DNA of 64,000 nucleotides, taken from assembly GCA_030267565.1 (NCBI GenBank), contig BRXU01000009.1, positions 1,448,001 through 1,512,000 of the forward strand, in the 5' to 3' direction. The stretch's first letter is position 1, and every line of letters begins with the position of its first letter. Positions 28,635 through 39,466 of this stretch are shown here, in pieces. Under the pieces are notes generated by a model. That model saw nothing but the letters and a program-made list of their open reading frames with translations. It searched no databases and had not been told where the DNA came from. The translations under genes were made by a program, and so were the position numbers. This DNA is from Pleodorina starrii (lineage: Eukaryota > Chlorophyta > Chlorophyceae > Chlamydomonadales > Volvocaceae).

Positions 28635-30675
28635 TCTGTCCTCATTACTGTATTTATTGCGTTGGGAAGGCCGTGTGGCCAGGTCTGGCTGCTGAGGATG
28701 GATGAGACATGAGAGGCTTTGTCACCGGGCTTGCGAGGGCTACAGGAGTGGGGAAGCAAGGAATGTACCGGAAAACTCCGATTTTTACAGCGTCTCGAGG
28801 AAGAAAACTTGGCAATATGATGTGAAGGAAATATAATCTCCAATCTGTTCCAATGCCCTGCAGTACTCTCGGGCGACGTTTGAAGGGCACAGCGGGTGCA
28901 TCCCTTCGCAGGTGCTGGGTTGGCAGCACCTACGGACCCTCCTGGCCAGGCCAGCCATGCCATCCACCGGGATGCCCCTGGGGTAGGGTGCTCAGTCTGT
29001 CTATCCGTCTAGCCGGTACGGCCAGCGACCGGCGTCAAAGGCGGTCCGCCTTTCGTAACAATCGCATCCAAAAATACAACGTAATGCGGGTCACAGAATC
29101 CACGGGCCAATCCTCCCCCATTGCCGTACGCATCGGCAAGGTGCTTACGCAGGAACTCGCTTCGTTCAGAGAATCAATCATCTTCGCTCGGGAAGATCAA
29201 GATCAGCTCTCTTCGCTCAGACGCGCAGCGAACTCCTCCTATAAACAACATCGCATGCTATGCCCGCGCTATACAGGCCGTCAATCCCCCCGAACAAAAG
29301 AGAATCCCCGAAAGAGAAAGCTTAGCTATTGTCATTTCGGTCAAGCTAAGTGTTCGACATCGTACGACAGCCGTACAGCGCCCTACGAGCTAGAATTCAC
29401 GCCGAGAAACCAGTCCGGCGAAACCTAAGGGGCGGGCGGGGCACGGCACGCGCAGGCCGCCCCCTCACACAAACCGTCCACAAGAATACAATTAGGGTTC
29501 AGAAAATCAATTCTAATGGAATGACGTCGAAAGGGAAGAAAGAGGGTCGGGTGTCACAGTCTAGGGTGTCTAAGCGGCCGCCAAAGGAAGGTTGCGCCAA
29601 AACCCGCAACGAGGTCGGCATCATCTTAATGATCGACAAAGCACCATCACTGCACCGGCACCGGCGCTGGGCATTGGTAGCTTCAGTGAAATAGTCAAAG
29701 GAACGGTCAAACTCCGGAAAGGACGTGAAGAGGACGCGCCAAGCAAGACAGGCAGGAACCCAAGATGCAGAGCCAGCCGCGCGCCAGCGAATTGCTGATG
29801 CACCAAACCCTCGCCAGCCAGCCCGCCCGCCGTCCATCCCATCTCCACCCATTCATTCCCTAATGCTGTACTGAGACGCCTCCACCATTTTCGTTCTAAG
29901 AGGCCTATTTAGGCCTATCTATCTAGGGGACTATCTCCCGCCGCCAATCTCGCACCAATCGCCACCCGCAAGGGCGATTCCGGGAAAATCCCAGTTGGCA
30001 CCTCAACCCGTCGTACCACCACCATCGTACAACCGCCTGCCCAATCAGACTTATGGATTTATGTCGTACCCTGCCATACCCTGCGTTTCGCTCGGTACAC
30101 CGTGCGCGCAAGCTCATGGCCGCCGGGATCCGGCTCGCCTGCACGGCGGAAGCCGCCGCGCCGCGCCGAGGACGCGCCTGAACAGGCCCATTCGTGCGTC
30201 CACGTATAAACCCCCTGCATCAAACTGCGCGCGCTGCCGCAACAACCTACATGTCATGTCTTACCGTGTCATGTCGTACAGAATAAAGAACATACAGTCA
30301 CGAATCCACACCTGCGCTTTTGGACAAACACGCAGCCAGCACGCAAATGGGTTTTGCCGTACCGTACAACACCCGGCCAACCCGCACTCACGCACACATA
30401 CGCGCCCTACAACGACGATGAGTAATCCCACATCGCCGCTCGTTCCATTCACTCTACATCAGACCAGCTGCAAATGACGCCGTTTCTACCGCTCGGCACC
30501 CAAATAAACCAAATTAAAGCAAACCTTTCCGGCGTACTGCATTGTACTGCAGGGCGAAACGAAGCCCCAGCGATCCACTCAGCTCCACATGGCGTGTTGG
30601 CGTGTTGGCGACCTGACAGCCCCGACCTGTCCTCAACTCGCGCGCTCGCACACTACACACCGAGCAGTACGAGCA
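28635..30675. other. convergent 3' regions, no supported gene
   Basis: Lies between the lumen protein stop (28634) and the RING-CH gene stop (30676), so it should contain both 3'UTRs. I found no TGTAA in the expected place on either strand and no coding signal stronger than noise. The stretch 29000-29500 is AT-richer and may be spacer or an old insertion. Confidence 0.4.
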
Positions 30676-32545
30676 TTAGAGGACACGGCGGACGGCTCCC
30701 AGGCCCCGAAGGAAACCCATGAAAATGTTCCGCCGCCGGCCTCCACTTTGCTCCGCGGGCGGGGTCTGCAAGTCGTCGTCGCCGCCGCCGCAGCTGTCGT
30801 CCTGGCCGTACCGCGGCGTCCGTACATTCGGCACGTGGCAGGCGGCGCCCTGCTCCGACTCAATTGATTCGGAAGAGGACACGCGCGGCGTCGCCGACCC
30901 CCGGGCAGTCGCTAGGGCCGCCGCAGCGGCGGAGGCGTTGGCACCAGTTGGCGGCGTCCGGGGCGTGAATGGCGGCGGCGACGGCGGCGGCAAGGTCCGC
31001 GGGTTCGAGGCGAAGGCGGAACGACGAGCTGAAGTCGCGGGCGACGCCGCCGCGCCGCCGCCGCTGCTGCTGCCGTTACTACCGCCGCCACTGGATCCGC
31101 TGCCGCCGGCCGCCGGGCTGGCGCTGCCGCCGCCGCTGCTGCCGCCGCCGCTGGCCTGTTCGTTGGCTTTCTGCTGCTTTGCGATGCGCTCACCGGCGGC
31201 GACGGAGGCGCAGTGCATGGCAGCGGAGTACGACTCAAGGCCTCGAAGCTTGATCTTCTCGCCGGTTCCGGGGGCCCTATGAGGGACGTTGGAAAGGGAG
31301 GATAGGGTTGATGGTGGGATGGTGAGGGACGGCGACAACGGGGTAACGAACCATCGCAAAGTCTACACGGAGTCAAGTCAACGAGGAGTGACAGCAGCAG
31401 AGAGCAGATAGGCAAATGGACGACCTCTTCTGATCCTTAGCAAGCGAGGGTCTCTCCCCGAGAAAGGGGTAAGAGAGGAGAAAGCACCTCGCGTTGCGTC
31501 TCTCCCTCACCATGGCGAATCTCGGCGGGGGCATTGTTCTGTCGCCCTGAAACTAGAAGAAAAACTCGCTAGACCCCATCTACCTGCAGTCGAAAACGCA
31601 GTCCAGCTCGACGTCGTCTCCGAGATTGAAGGCGCGGCGGACCTGGCGCTGAAATTCCAGCATGCCCTCCCGCCCGGGCTTGACCTGCAGCCGCACCACC
31701 TGCATGGGGAGGCGCCACAAAGAGGATTCCGCAGAAGGAAAGCGGTTTTAAGTGACGAAATTTTGTGATGAGAATTATTGCTGCCAAAGGCAGAGCTGAA
31801 GGGGTGGTGGAGGTTGAGGGCCGGGTACCGCGGGGGCGGTGGGCGGCGGTGTGGTGGCGGTTGCAGCGACTCGAAAGACCGGGCAACAACGGGAGCAAGC
31901 AGCAGAAGAGGCGGGTTCAGTCTCTGCACATCATTTTTTATGCTCGACTTCCAGTGACGATTTAAGATGTAGTCGGAAGGGTCAAGGAAGAGCTTCCTTA
32001 TCGCGACGCAGTTTGCTCCGCGAGCAGGCCCTCATTGTTCAAAACGGCAACCAAACTGACACACCTTGCCGTCGTATACAATGGCCATCACCGGTGGTGC
32101 AGCGGGCACCTTGGGCGTGAGGATGTCCCTCCAGTCTGGCAATTCCGATTTGCAAAAACGACAGTAACGCTCCTCCTCCCGGCCGGCTGACTGGAGCTGC
32201 AAATGAACGTCCAATGCATGGCAGAGTGGTAAAGGTCATATTATTCCCTCAAACAGTGGCATTATGGTTTCCGTTGGCGCGTCGGTTGCTAATCATTGCC
32301 ATGACACTTCATGCGCAAAATTTATTATACACAACGACAAAAAAACGCGTATCAAATCCGTTCGAAAATGGGAGTTCCAGGCCAGGATTGAGCTGACCCA
32401 CCTGCCATCGAGCTAGACACTTGGCGTGAACTCCCCGTGGACAGGCACACGGATGCTCCAGGCAGCCAGCATTGTCACTTGGTCCTTCTAAGCAAACCCA
32501 GCAGACATCTTCCTCGCAGCTCACGCGGCGGGGCGGGCCGTCCAT
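30676..32545 (-). CDS. RING-CH (MARCH-type) zinc-finger protein, putative E3 ligase
   Basis: Four exons: 32545-32402, 32196-32065, 31699-31584 and 31276-30676, giving 330 aa. Residues 10-63 form a C4HC3 RING-CH finger: C15-x2-C18, C33-x-C35, H40-x2-C43 and C60-x2-C63, with a Trp before the last loop as in the family. RING-CH domains recruit E2 enzymes for ubiquitin transfer. Residues ~85-150 (VMAIVYDGKVVRLQVKPG, FNLGDDVELDCVFD, LRGLESYSAAMHCASVAA) look like a ubiquitin- or PB1-like fold, which is inference. The last ~170 residues are Gly/Ser/Ala low complexity. No transmembrane segment is visible, unlike most animal MARCH proteins, so the protein is probably soluble. It is head-to-head with the SENP8-like gene, 621 bases apart. 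The start at 32545 has an upstream in-frame TTG but no better ATG. Confidence 0.8.
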
Positions 32546-33166
32546 GGGTGCAACTGGCTTCCGCAACTGGCTGCCGTGTCCAGAAAGAAATTATTATCAC
32601 AATGCTCTGAGCGACTGGGCGGCTTCCCTGATGCTTCGGCGTCGGTTACAGGAACGCGAGAGAAGGCGTGACACCTTGGGATGCTAACCACTTTGTCCCA
32701 GGAATGATAGGTGTCCTTATTACGCGACAGAGCACAGCTGCAACTATAGGGCGTGATGAATGCCTTGTGGTATTAAGCGGGAAGTGAACCGTCCTGCCGA
32801 AGTGTCTTAACTACTGGCGACGGCGTACGGCATCCGTAGCATGCAGAGTTTTGGGCTGTACGGTTCCAAACTCCATTCGTTTGTCAGGTTTGGACGTGTA
32901 TCGTTGATGCGAGGCAATTTGCAGCTACACGTGCTGCTGGGGAACAGCGAGAAGCGCGCATACTAAAACTTTCACATTGCACGTTTTCCATATAACTATA
33001 TTAGCATATTACGATCCTGATTGAATACACATAAATTGTGCGTTGACATTTTATTGCGGATGCGGTCTCGCACGCTGTCTTGTCCTCTGCCCTTCCAGCA
33101 CCGAACCGTCAGGGCATCATAACGCTGACAAAATTATCAAAGCAGCAGATATTGGAAGGGTTAATC
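32546..33166. promoter_or_regulatory. divergent promoter region between RING-CH and SENP8-like genes
   Basis: 621 bases between two start codons on opposite strands. The part nearest SENP8 is AT-rich (33000-33055). Nothing else is annotated here. Confidence 0.45.
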
Positions 33167-35916
33167 ATGCAGACAAAACGGGGGCGTACCGGCGAGACAA
33201 AAGTATTAAATTACGGCGATGTACTCTTGCGTGAAGAAGACGTCTCTTTGCTGGAAGGACCATACTGGCTGAACGATCAGGTGAGCATTGCGTTGATACC
33301 TGGCTGGCGCCACCCGGCTGGGCGGCTCGGGGGGCTCGCCCCAACCGGATGCTGCACTTCAAGCTCTATCTGCGGATGCCCTATAAGCTTGCGACGGCAT
33401 AATCGTTCGCATACCATGCGAAACTTGCAAGGGATTCCAGTTCAGCAACGACACACGAAGGTTTTCCGTCGGCTGTCCGCGTGGCAGCGGTTAGCGGCTC
33501 CCTGCTGTCGGCTCCGGAAGCCTTGTCCAATGCGCGCGTCGCCCATCTGGCATCTGCACCACGATATCGCAATACGCATAACGGCATAATATGATATCAG
33601 GGCGCACGATTCTGAGATGTAATGCAGTCTTTCCCACGCCCCCACGTCGAACTGGGTTTGCCGCGGGCGCCTTATGCGGAACACATACAAATCAGCACAA
33701 AGGCGGGGGCGAGGTCTGCTGTGGCCGAGCGCAATGGCACCCAGCAACATGAGGAACACAAGTGGCAACAGGCACATAAATAAGTGGGCTTGGTGACCCC
33801 CAATAGGAATCTGCCTGCCATGGCACCAGTGCATGCGCGCTTTCATGGGCCCGTTTGGCCCAACCACATGGCGAGTTGGTTGCAGACAGCAGCGATGATG
33901 TGTCTTGCCGCATTCCCAGCATTCCAGTGGGCCATTTTCAGCCTCGCACACGGGGGTTACCGTTGGTCGTTGGCTGTTGGCTGTTGGCCGCTGCACGTCC
34001 TGCATCAACTGTCAAGAAAACCTCGCTTGCACTTCCACGCCGGTCACGTGCACTGCCACGTCACTGCGGCCCCTCGCCCGGGACGTGTCCTCACCGCCTC
34101 CAGGCCCTCACCCGCTCCGCCCGCGCCCTCTTGCAGGTGGTGGCCTTCTTCTTCGAGTACCTAAGCCAGGAGGGGCTGCCCGCGGAGTCACCGACCCACG
34201 GGTCACCGCATCAGACCTCAACGGCCACGCTCGCCACCTCGCAGAGCGCTGACAGCGTGCTGTTGGTGCCGCCCACCACCGCCTTCCTCCTCATGCACTC
34301 TCGTGAGTCCTAGGGGATATCATGCGCACGGGTTACGGGTTACGGGCTACGGGTTACGGGCTACGGATTACGGGCTACGGATTATGGGTTACGGGTGCGG
34401 CGTGGTGCAGCAGGTCAGGTGGCGCCTCTGCGGGTGGCCTCTGCGAATGTCCTCTGCGGGTGGGCCAGAGGTTCCCCGGACCGGCCCATGTAATGCTCGG
34501 CTGTGTGTTGCCCCCGGATCCCCTGGCCTCCACCCACTCGTGGCACACGAATCATTAACGTACGAACCCAGGTCTTACCGCCGCCGCCGCCGCCGCTACC
34601 TGCTCTGTCGGATTGCCAAATTGCGCTTGGAGACAGCCCCGGATGTGGCGGCAGAGGTACTGGCGCCCTTGAAGGTGAGTCAGGTCCTGGCGTTCTGGCT
34701 GGGAAGGGGGTGTGCGGAAAGACGGCTTCCCTCAGCCGCGATCCTTCCCTCTTGGTCGAGTACCAGCTTGTCTGGGTAACGGTACCGCGGACGACGGCGG
34801 CGTGCACACGTGCCGTACTGCAGCATGTGATCGTGCCACGTGCCGTACTGCAGCATGGGAGCTTACGGAGGCTGGGAACTATGCCGTGCCCGTCCACCAC
34901 ACGCAGAGCCCGACCGGGCCTTGATCGATCGAGGTGGCATGCACGATTACCTAACCCAACCACCATCGGGCGCCGTCGCGTTCCATGCGAACCCACGACC
35001 CACGCTGACCCCGGCCTCCCCCTCCCCTCACATACTCTGCTGCGTCTCTGGTTACGGCGCAGCCCGCCCAGAAGGGCCTTGTGGTGCTGCCCGTGAACGA
35101 CAACGACGACGTGGACGTGGCGGTGGGAGGCAGCCACTGGTGGGGCCGGGACTCTCGGGGAGGTGGTTGGTGGTTGGTGGTTGGTGGGCTCAGAAGCTTG
35201 AAAAGCTGTGGAAAGGATTGGAAGGGCAGGGAGGGCAGGTCAGGGGAGGGAAGGGAAGGGAAGGGAAGGGGGCCAGCTCACACACCAGTGGCGCAATGGA
35301 GGAAAAGAGCCCCTCGATCCGATCCAACACTGCAACACACCGCTTACTCGCGGTTGGTACAGTGGGCTCCAGGCCCTCAATACTTGTTCTTCGTCATTGT
35401 CGAACACCACGCAGGAGCCTGCTCATCTACCACCGTCCCTCCAACACGCTCCGTCACTATGACTCGAGCCCCTGCAGCTGCTCCACGGTAGCCCCAGCAG
35501 CCGGTGGCAGTCGGAGAAGCTCATGGGCTGCACGGAAGATGGCGGAAGCCGTGGGCCCGGCGCTCGGCGCCGGCGACGGCTCTGCGCCCCGGCTGGTTGA
35601 GGTGCCGTGCATGCCGCGTCAGACCAACGGCTACGACTGTGGCGTGTATGTCTTGGCCGTGGCCCGAGCCGCTTGTGAGTGGTGGATGCAGGCGGCTGGA
35701 GGGCGGGTACCGGAGGAGGCAAAGCAGGCGGCGGAGGGCGGGCAGGAGGCGGCGGCGGCGGGAGAGTGGGAGGCGCGGGAGCGGGGAATGGCGAGCTGGC
35801 TGACGCCCGCTTACGTGGCGGGGCTGAGGTCAGAGGTGCTCGAGGTCATTCGGAGCAAGGCTGCGGCAGCGGCGGTGGGGGCTGGGGGCCCGGCGGAGGT
35901 TCCCAAGTCCGTGTGA
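33167..35916 (+). CDS. SENP8: SENP8/DEN1-type NEDD8-specific cysteine protease
   Basis: Five exons: 33167-33280, 34137-34302, 34637-34674, 35063-35139 and 35415-35916, giving 298 aa against about 212 in human SENP8. The ULP1/C48 fold is clear: LLREEDVSLLEGPYWLNDQ, VVAFFFEYLSQE, the catalytic His in GGSHW (H131), Asp in HYDS (D148), the oxyanion Gln in PRQTN (Q201) and Cys in YDCG (C207), then LTPAYVAGLRSEVLEVI. SENP8 family enzymes process NEDD8 and remove it from non-cullin targets. The extra length comes from a Ser/Thr-rich insert in exon 2 and an Ala/Gly-rich insert before the C-terminal LTP motif. Exon 3 (38 bases) has a weak polypyrimidine tract, but it is the only solution that keeps phase. 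A further ATG upstream is not in frame without a new exon. Confidence 0.88.
34327..34398. repeat. 7-bp tandem repeat GGGTTAC/GGGCTAC
   Basis: About ten units of GGGYTAC/GGATTAC in SENP8-like intron 2, beginning 25 bases after the donor. Confidence 0.85.
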
Positions 35917-37277
35917 TCTCGTGTTGCGACGAAGGCACACACATACACACATACACACACCTCCAGGGGTATGTGCTGGGTCCGTTCGCCAGGGTCGCCT
36001 CGGTTACTTTCCTGCGATTCGACTTTCTTGCCGCCTTTCTTGGGGCCCGAGTGCGCGCTCGCGGTGAGTGTGTTGCCTCGCGCGTCTGTCTGTCCCCGCG
36101 AGCCCGGGTGTGTGGCCGCCTGATGCCGGCATGCGCGGCGAATTTTTTGGCGGGCCCCACCCGCAGCCCCACAGCCCACACACGCGCATCTGGCCTGATA
36201 CCGGCGCCAGTACCTCACAACCTCACCTCAGGTGCGAAACGGCGCGAATTGAAAGCCGCTTACAAATCTTAAGCCGAAGGGATACGTTGCCGTCTCGTGC
36301 CAATGCAGCATCGGACGGTCAGGCAGCATCCCGATCGGAGGGCCGGGCAGAGCCCATTTGGAACCTCTGCCTCACCCACGCCAAAACAGGACACATACAC
36401 ACACAACATCCTGCCCTAGTGAAGGGCATGGCGCGTCCCAATCGGCAGCCACACACAAAGAATTTTAGATCTCTTCGTCTTGATAGTCAGAATCCGACGC
36501 GAAGCGCGCTCCCGCGCGCGAGGATAATGATGAATGCGTTGCAAACCCCAGCCCAACCCAAACTGGCCACACGTACTTGCACCTTGCACCTTGCTTAAGA
36601 AATACCGCTCGTGAACTCCCCTAGTCGCTGCTGTGCCGTTCCCTCCCGCCCACGCGCCGGGCTTTTGATTGGCATCGACGACGGCACGGCACGGCGGACC
36701 CCTCACATCACTTCACACCCGTGCATCCGTCACTAACACTGAGCACCAAAAGAATAGCGTAGGGAACCGCGTTTTCAAGCACTGTCAATGCAAGCAAGCA
36801 CGAGGCAGTCTGCTCTACCACCGGAACATCCGGTGGCCAAACCGTTCTGGGGCCCTCTTCTCTTAAATACGGACCCCGGCCCCTCGTGCCCACCAGTGCA
36901 ACATGCCGGTGCTCATGCCTCCGTTCCACAGGGCGTTTCCGGCCATGCCATGCTCACTGTCACACATGTCACTACTTCGGCAACCCAGTACCTAACTGAA
37001 CCTGAATGCCTCGAAAGAAGACTGCGAAACCCTGACACCTGTTTCTCCCGCCCGGCGTGATGGACTGCAACGCCTCCGAACCATCCGCGCAACCACATCC
37101 CCTCTCTCCCACAGCCATGATGCGCCGCCCCACCCTCTCGCTCGCACGCTGCTCCCTCGCTGCTCCGCACCCGACCTCATTGGGCTCCGAAACCGCCCGC
37201 TGGTCCCCAGACCGTCCGTCGGCCATGCTCCTCGCGCCCGCTCGTGTTTCTTGTCCCTGCGCCCCTCGTAGCTCCGC
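35917..37277. other. convergent 3' regions of SENP8-like and NUDIX genes
   Basis: No coding signal. One minus-strand TGTAA (TTACA at 36260-36264) could end the NUDIX transcript. The rest is unassigned. Confidence 0.4.
36260..36264 (-). terminator. candidate TGTAA polyadenylation signal of the NUDIX gene
   Basis: The first minus-strand TGTAA after the stop at 37278, giving a 3'UTR of about 1 kb. Confidence 0.35.
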
Positions 37278-38297
37278 TCACTGCTCCGCGCCCGGCTTGG
37301 CTCCCACGCTGGGCAGCATAGACCCGAGCGCCTCCGCGTGCGCGCCCCCGAACATTACTCGCACAACCGGATGGAGCACCATGTTGCCGGTGGGCGGGCC
37401 CGCGGCGGCGGCAGCGGCCTCGTCGTCGTCGGGATCGCCCAGGAAGCCGGGGCCGGTGGGGCAGTGCGCTGGCGCGCCGGGCGCCGCCGCCAGCGCGGCC
37501 GCATGGCGCAGGTCCAGCCAGCGCCATTCGGTGTGTTCGTCGTTGAGGGTGGGGCGGTAGGCGGCGCGGGCGGCGCCGGGGATGGACGCCACGAACACCG
37601 TATAGTGCTTCTGTAGCGACTTGCCGCGCCTGCGGATTTGGGTTTTTGGGTTTTTGGGATTTTGGCGCTCACAGACTGTATAGATCTGAAGGTGGAAGAG
37701 GGATCGAGCCGGTTTGGGCCACGGGGCTCGCGGCAAGGAGCTCTTCAGCGCCGAGAGGTTCGGCGGTAAACGCGTGGCGCAGCGCGAGCTAGCACTTTGT
37801 CGTGAGGAGCGGAGAAAGAAGCTCGCGGACGCATCAGGGCTGCGGGCGCTACACGTGCGACTCCTCAAGACAGATGGCGCTCCGGTCGACCCAGCGTACC
37901 GCCGCGAAAGCGCGGCATGGCGTGCGCCGCGTGTTGTGAAAGCATGTCTCGCCCGGTGTAATCGCACCTGGTCAGCACCGAACCGAGGACTTCCAGCCCG
38001 GGAGGCAGCTCCCCGAGCTCCTCGCGGGCTTCCCGCATAGCAGTCGTCAGCAGCTGGCCGCCATCCGCCGCGTCGGCGTTGCCGCCCGGCAAGCCCCAGG
38101 TACCGGGATTGCCGCTGTCCTCGCTGCGGCGCAGCAGCAGGCAGGCGCCCTCACAGCTGCGATGCCAGGAAAAAGGAGAGGTATGAGGAAAGGCGGTTGC
38201 ACGGTTGCGCGGGAGGCTCAGTTGCTGTTGGCGAACGAGCTCAAAGGTCACACAAGTGTGGCCATCCAGCAGGCATGGAGGCTCTCCTCATGATCAT
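37278..38297 (-). CDS. NUDIX hydrolase
   Basis: Three exons: 38297-38254, 38156-37968 and 37629-37278, giving 194 aa. Exon 2 holds LLLRRSEDSGNPGTWGLPGGN followed by AMREAREELGELP, the REUxEExGU half of the Nudix box that binds catalytic metal. The usual Glu eight residues before that Arg is replaced by Gly, in a Gly/Ala/Asp loop longer than consensus. Exon 3 has YTVFVASIPGA and NDEHTEWRWLDL, typical for the fold's end, and HPVVRVMFGG near the C-terminus. Nudix enzymes cleave nucleoside diphosphates linked to another group; the substrate cannot be told from this sequence. There is no obvious transit peptide. Exon 1 (44 bases, start MIMRRASMPAGWPH) was chosen because it ends in phase 2 at a GTGTGA donor; it is the weakest part of the model. 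Confidence 0.75.
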
Positions 38298-38771
38298 GCG
38301 TAGACGGCCGCTAAGGAATCTTCTGTTTGTCTCCAGGATCCTTACCATATAAGCAAGCCCGCGCCAATCTTGGAGGGTGCGCCGACAGCTCCAGGCCCCA
38401 TTGGGTGTTTGGGTCGCTAAATAGCCAATAGATCGCTGGAACTGAGCTTAAACTCGAAATTTATGTCACCTGGAGCTGATGTATTCAGGCAACGCCAACC
38501 GAAAAGTTGCTTGCAACGAACGCACCCAGCACACCGCCAGATTTCTTTCAATACTGATTTAGATGTGATATTATCTTCTGACCTTTCATATGAGGCATAG
38601 AGAAACCCCATTTGCCAAGTTACCTACACAGAGGAAACGGTGGTTTCGGGGCGCGTAATCAGACGGAGAGACGGAATCACGTTTAGTCAGAGCGGAATTT
38701 ATGGCGGGACAATGAGCGAGCGCGCATCGAGACGATTCAAACAGGAAAGACCGTTCGCGATTCGAGGAACA
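38298..38771. other. intergenic spacer between NUDIX and Tim17-family genes
   Basis: AT-richer; contains the NUDIX promoter and the end of the Tim17-family 3'UTR. No gene is seen. Confidence 0.4.
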
Positions 38772-38776
38772 TTACA
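38772..38776 (-). terminator. TGTAA polyadenylation signal of the Tim17-family gene
   Basis: TTACA on the + strand, 484 bases downstream of the minus-strand stop at 39260. Confidence 0.5.
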
Positions 38777-39259
38777 AGGTCTGCAGTTATGGTGCCCCTA
38801 TTCCGAGAGTGGGGGCTTCAGTCCCCGATGCCCCTGCTAACTGCTGTCCGAAGCACCCTTCGAACGCCATTTCCAAGGTGTAAACCAAGAACTCCTGCGC
38901 GGGCAGTAAGGAACAGCAATCAAGCATAAAGGGCAAACCGTACCATAATACGGGCAGCACTGTTGCACTCGATGATGATCAAGCCGCAAGAAAATATGGC
39001 CTACGGCACTTGGCCCTATGTACGCAACCATGGTTCATCCATTGCGATGTTCATGGGTAAGAAAAGGGATGAGCGGGAAGGACGGCGGGAGATGCGGGTG
39101 ACGCGCGGATGCGGATGCGAAGGAAAACACATTTTGGGGATGTGACGGGCATGCATAGTCACGCCCCCAACCACATACCCAACCTCCCTTCCGCTGCAAC
39201 GGTACCCCAATGCCATGGGGCGACCGGGTCACAGCCCTTGCCGGCCACAGCCACGACAC

Positions 39260-39432
39260 TCACCAGCCGCGAGCCTTCACCTCCGGCGCAGCGGCCGCCT
39301 CATCGCCGCCCGAAGCCCCCGCGCCCGCGCGGCTCCCGCTCCCGTCGCTCTCCCCCGCCGCCTCGCCGCCGCCGCCCGTCGCCCCGGCTGCGAGCCCCAG
39401 CAGCTGCTGCTGCTGCTCCGTCTGCTGCCGGG

Positions 39433-39466
<34 letters not shown>

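Noticed and set aside
30969..31415. Ala/Arg/Pro-rich frames overlapping the RING-CH last exon
   Set aside because: Shadows of the Gly/Ser/Ala low-complexity tail.
33442..34008. 188-codon minus-strand frame inside SENP8 intron 1, with CWECGKTHHRCC that resembles a zinc motif
   Set aside because: Only a short Cys/His cluster, no further zinc-finger spacing, and no splice partners; the interval is a normal-sized intron of a well-supported gene on the other strand.
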